Assembly: GCA_002869615.1 (NCBI GenBank)
Contig: PKUH01000009.1
Coordinates: 1-40,113, forward strand
Reading direction: 5' to 3'
Source of the DNA: Desulfuromonas sp.
Lineage (GTDB): Bacteria > Desulfobacterota > Desulfuromonadia > Desulfuromonadales > UBA2294
DNA: 40,113 nucleotides
The notes below the pieces were generated by a model. The model saw only the letters and a program-made list of their open reading frames with translations. It was not told where the DNA came from and did not search any database. Within the stretch, counting starts at the first letter, position 1. Each line of letters begins with the position of its first letter. Position numbers and translations under genes: made by a program. Of this stretch, positions 33,952-40,113 are shown in pieces.

Positions 33952-34007
33952 GGTCCTACATGGGCCTCGGCAGAGCAGTGGGAACAGTCAAAAACAAGAC
34001 AGTTTCA

Positions 34008-35801
34008 TCAACCTTCAGCTGCGATCAGCTCCTCAAGATTGCTGAGCATGCTTTCGACGAAATCATAACCACTCTGCCAGAAGTTGGCATCGCCGAGATC
34101 TATACCGAGCGGTTCGAGCAGGGTTTGCGGCCGGTCACTGCCGCCGCTGGCGAGAAGTTCAAGGTATTTCTGCTTGAACGCTTCACCTTCAAGCAGATAC
34201 TTCTGGTAGAGGGCGAGTACCAGCAGCTCGCCGAACACATAGCTGTAGCAGTAGAAGCGGGCGTGGATAAAATGACTGATGTAAGACCAGCCCCAGCGAT
34301 ACGGTTCGATCATCTCGACATCATCACCAAACAGCTTGGCGTTCTCCTGCCACCAGAGCTGGCAATAATCATCGGCCGATAGCAGCCGCTCGCCCCGCAT
34401 CCGATGCGCCGCCAACTCAAACCGGGTCAGGACATTCTGGCGGAAGGTGGTTGCGATAATATCCTCGATCTTGCTGCAGAGTAAGGCAATCTTCAGCTGC
34501 CGGTCGCTCTCCTTTTCAAGCAGCATCCGGGTCAGCAGCATTTCACCAAAGACCGAGGCGGTCTCGGCCATCGGCAATGGCGCGTGATAGTGGAAGAGAT
34601 TCTGCCGCCCTGAGAGCGAGTAGTGCACGGCGTGCCCGAGCTCGTGGGCGAGCGTCGAGACATCACGCAGATTGCCGGTAAAGTTGAGCATCACATAGGG
34701 TGACCACTCCGGCAGAATCCCCATACAGAAAGCGCCGCCGCTTTTGCCGGGGCGCGGGTAGACATCGGTATAACCGTCATTCATGATCGCGGCGGCCCGA
34801 TCAGCCAACTCCGGCGAAAACGCTGCAAAGCTCTGCTGTACCAGCTCCTTCGCTTCGTCATATTCGAAGGTTCGCGGATTGGCATTGATCGGCGCATAAA
34901 GGTCACTGTTCTTCAGTCGATCGTAGCCGAGCAGCCTTTTTTTCAACCGGAAGTAGCGCTGGGCCAGGCCATAATTCTCCTCCGTAACCTGCATCATCTG
35001 CTCGACCATCTGCGGTTCTGTTTCACTGCCGAGATGGGTCGGCGTCATCAGGTCCGGGTAGTTGCGAAGTTCAGCCTCACGACCATGATCGAGCAGAATA
35101 TTATTAAAGCAGTTGACCAGGACCGTGCTGTTCTCGGCATGTTTATTCAGGAACGTCGAAAACGCCTCTTCCCGTACCGACCGGTCGGTATGATAGAGCA
35201 ACGACAGCAGCTCTTCACCGGCAACTTCCCGTGTCTCTTCCTCTCCCGGCATCCTGAAGCGGAACCTGAACGAGGAGGTCGCCTCGTCAAACAGGCTGAC
35301 AAAGGCCTCCTTGCCGGAGAGGTCCTTGCGCTTGATCACCTGCTCCACCTCCTCGGCAAGTGCATAGGGGGCGTTAGCCCGTATATTATCGAGGTAGTGC
35401 CGGTAGGGTGCGACATCGTCATCGGCGAGCAGACGATTGAAGGTCTCGTCATCGAGCTGCAAGAGCTCGAGTTCGAAGAAGAGCGTCTCCTCGGTCACCG
35501 CGGTCAGGATTTCCCGGGCCCGGGCAAGCAGCGCCTTGTGACTCTCATCTTCACTGTTGCCGGCGAACAGCAGGTAGGCGTAGTGATACGGTACGAGGGC
35601 CAGGCGTTGTAATTCTTCGTAGTCACGCAATGCCGCGGCCAGAGTCGAGACATCCGGACCGACTGCAATTTTCCCCTTGTAGGCACGACTGAAGGCAGCA
35701 GCGTCGGCGACTGCCTTTTTCAAATCATTCTCAATTTTCGGATCATCGATGGAACTGTAGATTGGACTCAGATCCCACTTGTCAGTTGTGTCTTTTTTCA
35801 T
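34008..35801 (-). CDS. pepF: M3 family oligoendopeptidase (PepF type)
   Basis: 597 residues from the ATG at 35801, which has AAAGGAATTAATA upstream; an in-frame upstream extension of 16 residues lacks family similarity. Cytoplasmic zinc metallopeptidase that cleaves short peptides. The zinc site is HELGHAVH in DVSTLAHELGHAVHYSLSG, and downstream are the conserved MAETASVFGEMLL and ISHFIHARFYCYSYVFG blocks. The start KWDLSPIYSS is typical of the pepF/M3 clade. Convergent to tkt. Confidence 0.95.
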   Translation of the reverse strand: MKKDTTDKWDLSPIYSSIDDPKIENDLKKAVADAAAFSRAYKGKIAVGPDVSTLAAALRDYEELQRLALVPYHYAYLLFAGNSEDESHKALLARAREILTAVTEETLFFELELLQLDDETFNRLLADDDVAPYRHYLDNIRANAPYALAEEVEQVIKRKDLSGKEAFVSLFDEATSSFRFRFRMPGEEETREVAGEELLSLLYHTDRSVREEAFSTFLNKHAENSTVLVNCFNNILLDHGREAELRNYPDLMTPTHLGSETEPQMVEQMMQVTEENYGLAQRYFRLKKRLLGYDRLKNSDLYAPINANPRTFEYDEAKELVQQSFAAFSPELADRAAAIMNDGYTDVYPRPGKSGGAFCMGILPEWSPYVMLNFTGNLRDVSTLAHELGHAVHYSLSGRQNLFHYHAPLPMAETASVFGEMLLTRMLLEKESDRQLKIALLCSKIEDIIATTFRQNVLTRFELAAHRMRGERLLSADDYCQLWWQENAKLFGDDVEMIEPYRWGWSYISHFIHARFYCYSYVFGELLVLALYQKYLLEGEAFKQKYLELLASGGSDRPQTLLEPLGIDLGDANFWQSGYDFVESMLSNLEELIAAEG

Positions 35802-35926
35802 TATTAATTCCTTTAAAATCTTATGCCACCAAGGCGCCAGGGACACCAAGAAACCAGGACTTCTATTTTACGGAGAGCCGCAGAGAAGGAGAGAAAACCT
35901 CCTCCCATCAGCCCAGACCATGAGAT

Positions 35927-35953
35927 GTCATTCCCGACTAGATCGGGAATCCA
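35927..35953. repeat. REP-like palindrome just after the GIY-YIG gene
   Basis: GTCATTCCCGA-CTAGA-TCGGGAATCCA: a perfect 8-bp stem (35930-35950) with asymmetric ends GTC and CCA. It begins four bases after the GIY-YIG stop codon and is the inverted partner of the palindrome at 36258-36283. Confidence 0.8.
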
Positions 35954-35956
35954 TTT

Positions 35957-36241
35957 TCATATTATTGACTCATAAAGGTCTTGCCACTCGGGATTATTGT
36001 TTTCAATCAATTCAATTTTCCAGGTTCTGTTCCATTTTTTTATCTGTTTTTCACGCTTTATTGCTTCGCTAATATCATCGAAAACTTCGTAATAGACGAG
36101 CATTGATAGATCGTATTTTGATGAAAAACCAACTATTACTTTTCCTTTGTGTTGATATATTCGCTTTGGTAAATCTGATGTCACCCCTGTGTAAAGTGTA
36201 CCTCTAGGCTTATTCGTTAAAATATAAACACAGTACCGCAT
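35957..36241 (-). CDS. Single-domain GIY-YIG nuclease
   Basis: 94 residues, consisting of one GIY-YIG domain. Seen: VYILTN (positions 5-10) and LYTGVTSDL (16-24) for the two motif strands, Arg27 and His31 in KRIYQHK, and the acidic helix EAIKREKQIKKWNR with the likely metal-binding Glu. The C terminus NPEWQDLYESII is usual for these small stand-alone proteins (YhbQ/COG2827-like). They have no established cellular role; an endonuclease is expected from the fold. GGGAGGGGG precedes the ATG. The base composition is more AT-rich than neighbours, consistent with recent acquisition. Inverted palindromes flank the gene on both sides. Confidence 0.9.
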   Translation of the reverse strand: MRYCVYILTNKPRGTLYTGVTSDLPKRIYQHKGKVIVGFSSKYDLSMLVYYEVFDDISEAIKREKQIKKWNRTWKIELIENNNPEWQDLYESII

Positions 36242-36257
36242 TGCCCCCTCCCAAAAA

Positions 36258-36283
36258 TGGATCCCCGCTTTCGCGGGAATGAC
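36258..36283. repeat. REP-like palindrome just before the GIY-YIG gene
   Basis: Read on the minus strand: GTCATTCCCGC-GAAA-GCGGGGATCCA, with a CCCGC/GCGGG stem. It has the same GTC...CCA end asymmetry as the palindrome at 35927 but in inverted orientation, 17 bases before the start codon of the gene. Confidence 0.8.
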
Positions 36284-36398
36284 ACAACATATAACACAAC
36301 TAAAATTATTAACAAACTGTCAACCAAATCTCTTTTTCACCGTCTACATAGCTGTAAACTTCAAAATGAACGGTTTTAATATTTATGAACTTTTGCGC

Positions 36399-36427
36399 AG
36401 TTGACACCACCATAAACGGCGGGTACG
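36399..36427 (+). promoter_or_regulatory. Possible promoter close to the sigma factor start
   Basis: A perfect TTGACA (36399-36404) and TACGCT (36422-36427) are 17 bases apart, but the -10 is weak and the start would fall almost on the ATG at 36436, implying a leaderless message. GAAC motifs at 36367 and 36386 could instead be -35 elements of an ECF autoregulated promoter. Confidence 0.25.
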
Positions 36428-36435
36428 CTCTGCCA

Positions 36436-37014
36436 ATGGATAAACGGCAGGAAACGATACTTCTCGAACAGGCGCGCGACGGATGCGAGCAGAGCTTTGA
36501 AACCCTGGTCCGCCAGAACTCCGGGAAAATGATCCAGCTCGCTTTTCGGCTGGTCAACAACCGCTCGGATGCCGAAGAGATCGTTCAGGAAGCATTTCTC
36601 AGGCTTTATCGTTCCCTCGGTTCTTTTCGCGGTGAGAGCCGCATCGGCACCTGGCTCTACCGGACTGTCAGTAATCTGGCGATTGATCATCTGCGCCGCG
36701 AGAAAATCAAACGGAAACTGTTCTTCCTGAAACGGAACAGCGACGATGCCGACCCGGTCGAATTTACCCCATCTTCTGAGCCGGCCCAGGACGATCAGCT
36801 GATGGCCCGGGAAGAGCTGGCTACAGTCGTTCAATCCCTCGACAAACTTTCACCGCGTCAACGCACCGTCCTGACTCTTCGCCACCAGGAGAATCTGTCG
36901 ATCAGGGAGATCGCCGACATTCTCGGGCTGAGTGAAGGGAGTATAAAAGTGCACCTGCACCGGGCTATTCAAACCCTGCGTGCAGCTCTTGATGATATGG
37001 GAGACAAGCCATGA
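36436..37014 (+). CDS. ECF-type RNA polymerase sigma factor
   Basis: 192 residues from the ATG at 36436, where similarity begins (MDKRQETILLEQARDG); an ATG at 36385 is also open but gives an odd 17-residue extension. Neither start has a good ribosome site. Region 2 is seen in AEEIVQEAFLRLYRSLGSFRGESRIGTWLYRTVSNLAIDHLRR and region 4 in LDKLSPRQRTVLTLRHQENLSIREIADILGLSEGSIKVHLHRA. No extra domain, so a standard RpoE-like ECF factor. Its stop codon overlaps the anti-sigma start (ATGA), as usual for sigma/anti-sigma pairs. Confidence 0.94.
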   Translation: MDKRQETILLEQARDGCEQSFETLVRQNSGKMIQLAFRLVNNRSDAEEIVQEAFLRLYRSLGSFRGESRIGTWLYRTVSNLAIDHLRREKIKRKLFFLKRNSDDADPVEFTPSSEPAQDDQLMAREELATVVQSLDKLSPRQRTVLTLRHQENLSIREIADILGLSEGSIKVHLHRAIQTLRAALDDMGDKP

Positions 37015-37469
37015 TTGAAAAGAATTGCCCGAACGAGGAGGACCTGTCCCTCTACGCGACCGGCGACCTCTGCGGCGATGCCCGCATCGCGCTTGAAGAG
37101 CATCTCGAAGTTTGCCGGGACTGCCGACAAACCGTGGCGTCTATAGAACGGACCCTCAATGCCTTGCCGCGCCTTGATCTTGAACTTTCCGACAATGAAA
37201 CAAGCGCCTTTGTTCAACAGGTTGCTGCCAGTTTGCCGCGGCGGAAAGGCTTTTTCAATCTGCAGACCGTCGGGGCGGCGGCAACGACCATCGCCGCCGG
37301 TCTGGCAGCAGTATTCGTATTCAGCCCAGACCACATCGCACCCAGAACCGGTTCGACGACTACCATTGTTGCCACTGATATCGATCTGGTTGAACAGCTG
37401 GAGATGATCGAACACATGGAGCTTCTCGAAGAGCTTGAATTGCTCGAACTGCTTGACGACAGGGGATGA
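37011..37469 (+). CDS. Zinc-finger anti-sigma factor with acidic Leu/Glu tail
   Basis: 152 residues. Residues 1-45 form the anti-sigma zinc finger with His31-x3-Cys35-x2-Cys38, plus Cys6. One membrane segment lies at about residues 82-105 (TVGAAATTIAAGLAAVFVF), so the sigma-binding part is cytoplasmic and the C terminus outside. The outside part ends in a dense acidic Leu/Glu stretch, IDLVEQLEMIEHMELLEELELLELLDD at about 123-150. It overlaps the sigma gene at its start and the next gene at its end, giving a tightly coupled operon. Confidence 0.9.
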   Translation: MIEKNCPNEEDLSLYATGDLCGDARIALEEHLEVCRDCRQTVASIERTLNALPRLDLELSDNETSAFVQQVAASLPRRKGFFNLQTVGAAATTIAAGLAAVFVFSPDHIAPRTGSTTTIVATDIDLVEQLEMIEHMELLEELELLELLDDRG

Positions 37470-37474
37470 TCGGC

Positions 37475-37702
37475 ATGCGAATCACGTTTTTGTTCCTTCT
37501 TTTAACACTTATCTCCTCCCCGGGGTACACTTCGCCGGACCAGGACGAACCGCCGGCCGCAGAGAACGAGGTCAATAATCAAGAGAAGGCGGAACCGCTG
37601 CCGGTCGAGGATAAGGATGTGGTTGCTGATCTCGAATTGCTTGAGCTTTATGAATTGCTGGTGAATATGAACGCTCTCGCCAGTATGGAGGATACCCGAT
37701 GA
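37475..37702 (+). CDS. Small secreted acidic protein of the sigma operon
   Basis: 75 residues from the ATG at 37475, with AGGGGATGAT upstream; an ATG at 37466 overlapping the previous stop codon is the alternative. A signal peptide (MRITFLFLLLTLISSPGYTS) precedes an acidic, Pro/Glu-rich linker and a C-terminal helix DLELLELYELLVNMNALASMED. This helix resembles the tail of the preceding anti-sigma factor. No known family recognised. The end overlaps the DUF3106 gene (ATGA). Expected location: periplasm. Confidence 0.75.
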   Translation: MRITFLFLLLTLISSPGYTSPDQDEPPAAENEVNNQEKAEPLPVEDKDVVADLELLELYELLVNMNALASMEDTR

Positions 37703-38259
37703 AACGATTGATCACATACAGCATTCTGGTCGCGACATTTCTATTTGTTTTGCTGTTGCCGGTCCTTGCCATTTCGGCGCCGGAGGCCCGCCCCGTAGAG
37801 ATCGAGGCGGCAGCCGATTTCGACCAACTCAAGCAACGCTGGCAGAACCTGTACCCGGACGAACGGCAGCAGATGCGGCAGCGGTATCAGAAATTCAAAC
37901 AGTTGCCGCCGGAACAGCAGCAGCGCCTGCGCAATCGGCTCAAGCAGTTCCGCAAGCTGCCGCCGGAAGAGAAACAGATGCTGCGCCGACGCTGGCAGCG
38001 CTGGCAGGAGATGCCGCCGCATGAACAAAAGCGGATCCGGCAACGCTTCGAACGTTTCCGCCAACTCCCTGCTGGCGAGCGCCAGCAGTTGCGCCGCGAT
38101 CTACAGGATATGCGCCAGCTTCCGCCCGAAGAGCGTTACGAGTATCGGCGCCAACTGCGGGATAAATATTTCAGCGGCGACGCTCCCGGCAGCTACGGTG
38201 GAGGCGCTGGTTCTTCCGGCGGATCCGGCCCGGGCGGCGGTGGTGGTTCCAGCCGCTAG
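37699..38259 (+). CDS. DUF3106 protein with six 18-residue repeats
   Basis: 186 residues. Signal peptide at 1-27, then six consecutive 18-residue units of the pattern LPPEERQQLRRRWQRFRQ (about residues 52-160), matching DUF3106, and a Gly/Ser-rich tail. The repeats are very rich in Arg and Gln, making the mature protein strongly basic, the reverse of the acidic tails in the two preceding proteins. Function unknown. Its position in the sigma/anti-sigma operon suggests a periplasmic partner or sensor. The DNA shows matching 54-base periodicity. Confidence 0.88.
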   Translation: MKRLITYSILVATFLFVLLLPVLAISAPEARPVEIEAAADFDQLKQRWQNLYPDERQQMRQRYQKFKQLPPEQQQRLRNRLKQFRKLPPEEKQMLRRRWQRWQEMPPHEQKRIRQRFERFRQLPAGERQQLRRDLQDMRQLPPEERYEYRRQLRDKYFSGDAPGSYGGGAGSSGGSGPGGGGGSSR

Positions 38260-38274
38260 TTCTCCCGATTATCG

Positions 38275-38307
38275 AAAAAAGGGCTGCAGTCAATGCGGCC
38301 CTTTTTT
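38275..38307 (+). terminator. Terminator of the sigma factor operon
   Basis: AAAAAAGGGC and GCCCTTTTTT flank a GCA/TGC inner stem; 16 bases past the DUF3106 stop codon. Confidence 0.9.
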
Positions 38308-38381
38308 CTTTGCGTCTTTCCGTCTCTGCGTTATATTTGAAGTTGATAATATGTTTATGATTTTTTCATGGGGAGTCTTTT

Positions 38382-38888
38382 ATGAGCATTGCCGATTATT
38401 GTAAAAAACTCGACAGCCACCTCGCCGGGATCGAATCCGTCGACGCACGGATCAAGGCATCGGCCGAAATTTTGAGCAAGGCCTACAAGGTCAGCATCGA
38501 CGAGGTCGCGATCTTCCTGCTCGACCATGCGAAGGACCTGATCCATTTTCACTGGCCGCTCAAGCTGAAGAAGATGGGTTTCGTGCCGCTCTCTTCGCAC
38601 GACTCCCTGGCCGCCAAAACAGCCCGCGAAAACAAGTCTTTCCTCAATAACCGTTTCGCTTCGGTTCATCACGCATCGATTTTCGAAAAGGTTCGACTCG
38701 AAAAAGAGGGGTCATCTCCACAACCGATTCAGAAAATCATATCGGTCCCGATCCCGGGAGAAGAAAAATGCAAAGGGGTTGTCCAGATTTCGCGCAAAGG
38801 TATAGCAGAGGATTCGGTCAAAAATTTCAGTGATGGTGATCTTAAAAACCTGGCCGAGATTGCCAAGACCCTCTCAACACATTTCTAA
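38382..38888 (+). CDS. Small GAF-domain-like protein
   Basis: 168 residues with no signal peptide. The layout (SADAR-like helix, SKAYKVSIDEVAIFLLDHAKDLIHFHWP, SLAAKTARENKSFLNNRF, KIISVPIPGEEKCKGVVQISRKG and a final helix LAEIAKTLSTHF) fits a single GAF domain, a small-molecule or protein-sensing fold. No output domain is attached, so it may act by binding a partner. GGGAGTC precedes the ATG. It has its own terminator downstream. Ligand unknown. Confidence 0.75.
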   Translation: MSIADYCKKLDSHLAGIESVDARIKASAEILSKAYKVSIDEVAIFLLDHAKDLIHFHWPLKLKKMGFVPLSSHDSLAAKTARENKSFLNNRFASVHHASIFEKVRLEKEGSSPQPIQKIISVPIPGEEKCKGVVQISRKGIAEDSVKNFSDGDLKNLAEIAKTLSTHF

Positions 38889-38906
38889 ATTTTCAATAAT
38901 AGAGAA

Positions 38907-38935
38907 GGGGACACTTCCCATTTGGAAGTGTCCCC
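38907..38935. terminator. Strong hairpin between the GAF gene and the convergent VCBS gene
   Basis: A perfect 12-bp stem GGGGACACTTCC/GGAAGTGTCCCC with a 5-base loop. It is followed by only a short T-rich stretch (CGCTTT), so termination is likely but not textbook. The same GGGGACACT/AGTGTCCCC core ends the dispersed element. Confidence 0.65.
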
Positions 38936-38979
38936 GCTTTATCGTCTCGTCACTCGTCACTGATCACTAGCAACTGCCT

Positions 38980-40113
38980 TCAAGGCAACTCGTAAACCAC
39001 CAGCTTCGACTGCACCAGGTCGTCTCCGATCCCCCTGACCAGGGCGGTCACGATTTCATCACGGTCGTCGTTGTCAACATCGGCAACCTGGAAGTCGGCG
39101 AGGTAGCCGCCCTTCGGATCGGTGTGCCACGCCTCTTCGAGACTGTCGCCGTCCCAGACCAGGCCGGCCAGCAGGCTCTCCGAAAAGACCTTGGAGCTGA
39201 ACATCCCGTCATCCCCCTTGTTGACCGGCACCAAAATGGTTCCATCCGGCATTCTGTCGAGATTCGCCTTGAGATAATACTTGAGCTTGTCGCCCCTGGC
39301 GTTCGGGTCTTCCCGCAAGATATAGGCGCTGCTACCGCCGAGAACCTCGTCGCTGTCCCAGATTTTCTTGCCGGTCAGCTTGACGACCTCGAGGCGCTCG
39401 TTGATATCGAACAATACGACGACCCGCTGGTCGTCAGACTGGATTGGTAAAAAACCGTTGGCCGTCAATTTCCCGGTCCCGAAATCGATCTCGGCCCCGT
39501 TGTCGAAGTCATCGCCCTGGCGCTGCAACCGGTAGACCTTGCCGCCGTAGGTCCGCTCGGTATCGGCGGCGCGCTGGGCGGCGATGACCGTCTCCTCCCA
39601 CGGGATATCAACGCGGCGGAGAAAATAAGGGATATCATCTGCGATGATTCGGTATTGGCCGTTGACCTCTTCGGCGACCAGCGAGGCAACGACTTCAATG
39701 TCACGGCTGATATCGAGCTTGACCGCCGAGATGTAGAGCTCGGGACGGCCGTTGCCATCGAGATCGGCCGCATCGATACCGACCAGCCGGGTCCGCTTCG
39801 GGATATCGATAAAACCCTGGCCTTTGTACTGTCCGCCAGCCAGAGACCCGATCAGCACCTTGTTGGTAAAGGCGCTGACCGTTTCAACAACGCCATAGCC
39901 GTCGAGATCGACCACGGCAACACCGACCATCTCACCCGGCATGTCAGGTCCGTTCCAGACCCCTTCCATATCGGTTGATGGTCGGCCAAGGCCGGTCGCG
40001 GTGCCGGCCGACTTGCCGGCGGCAACAATTCCGGTCTGCGGCTGGGCCAGGGTCGTCGCCTGCGGTCTGGTCACGGCAATCGGTGCCGCCACCGTTGACG
40101 GTTTCGCCGCGAC
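38980..40113 (-). CDS. VCBS/FG-GAP repeat protein, cut by the window edge
   Basis: The frame is open to the right edge, so the N terminus is missing; 377 residues are visible. The visible start is Ala/Pro/Thr-rich (RPQATTLAQPQTGIVAAG), probably a linker, followed by VCBS/FG-GAP beta-propeller repeats with acidic, calcium-binding-type loops: VVDLDGYGVVE, AADLDGNGRPEL and VADVDNDDRDEI. Such repeats form integrin-like propellers in extracytoplasmic proteins. Related Geobacter-type proteins are of unknown function. Start, signal peptide and total length cannot be judged here. Confidence 0.8.
   Translation of the reverse strand, partial: VAAKPSTVAAPIAVTRPQATTLAQPQTGIVAAGKSAGTATGLGRPSTDMEGVWNGPDMPGEMVGVAVVDLDGYGVVETVSAFTNKVLIGSLAGGQYKGQGFIDIPKRTRLVGIDAADLDGNGRPELYISAVKLDISRDIEVVASLVAEEVNGQYRIIADDIPYFLRRVDIPWEETVIAAQRAADTERTYGGKVYRLQRQGDDFDNGAEIDFGTGKLTANGFLPIQSDDQRVVVLFDINERLEVVKLTGKKIWDSDEVLGGSSAYILREDPNARGDKLKYYLKANLDRMPDGTILVPVNKGDDGMFSSKVFSESLLAGLVWDGDSLEEAWHTDPKGGYLADFQVADVDNDDRDEIVTALVRGIGDDLVQSKLVVYELP

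Overview
The window looks like a chromosomal segment of a Desulfuromonadales/Geobacter-type deltaproteobacterium (Desulfuromonadota). The basis is the gene set: a periplasmic membrane-bound [NiFe] hydrogenase with HyaC-type cytochrome b and a lipoprotein c-type cytochrome, ATP-dependent PEP carboxykinase, flavin-dependent thymidylate synthase ThyX, fused MobA-MobB and plant-type glutamate-cysteine ligase. The assignment is inferred from gene content only. No phage, insertion sequence, CRISPR array, rRNA or tRNA gene was found. Most of the window is ordinary housekeeping DNA, and the unusual signals lie mainly in intergenic regions.

Layout. 1-550: gene-free, with dispersed repeat remnants and the pckA terminator. 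547-6928 (minus strand): pckA with an attenuator-like leader, preceded by the hydrogenase operon hyaA-hyaB-hyaC-hyaD-cytochrome c. 7329-14793 (plus): archease-rtcB, an SDR-family protein, a DinG helicase with an N-terminal JAMM domain, a patatin-like protein and thyX. 14828-20872: small and mostly minus-strand genes (zinc ribbon, DUF4019, aldo/keto reductase, YigZ, parvulin, then the ychJ-VF530-DUF1456 operon), plus a dienelactone hydrolase and a DUF6172 gene on the plus strand. 21108-33538 (plus): mobAB, hflKC, prc, an SH3/coiled-coil protein, a tesA-like lipoprotein, an aminotransferase with a leader peptide and terminator, gshA and tkt. 34008-36241 (minus): pepF and a single-domain GIY-YIG nuclease boxed in by inverted palindromes. 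36436-38259 (plus): ECF sigma factor, zinc-finger anti-sigma factor, a small secreted acidic protein and a basic 18-residue-repeat DUF3106 protein. 38382-40113: a GAF-domain protein and, convergent to it, a VCBS/FG-GAP protein cut by the window edge.

How genes work together. HyaA/HyaB would oxidise hydrogen in the periplasm and pass electrons to HyaC and perhaps to the lipoprotein cytochrome, with HyaD maturing HyaB. Archease activates RtcB for RNA ligation. HflK/HflC and Prc are envelope proteolysis factors. The sigma/anti-sigma/DUF3106 block resembles an envelope-stress signalling unit.

Best leads. (1) A roughly 310-bp multi-hairpin non-coding element present twice in full, both times between convergent genes, with the inverted end of a third copy at the left edge. 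(2) An alanine-rich leader peptide followed by a strong terminator before an aminotransferase gene. (3) A second leader-ORF-plus-terminator arrangement before pckA. (4) A hydrogenase small subunit whose proximal-cluster CxxC is CxxD. (5) A GIY-YIG gene flanked by inverted palindromic repeats. (6) A JAMM-DinG fusion. (7) An anti-sigma operon whose partners carry acidic Leu/Glu tails next to a strongly basic repeat protein.
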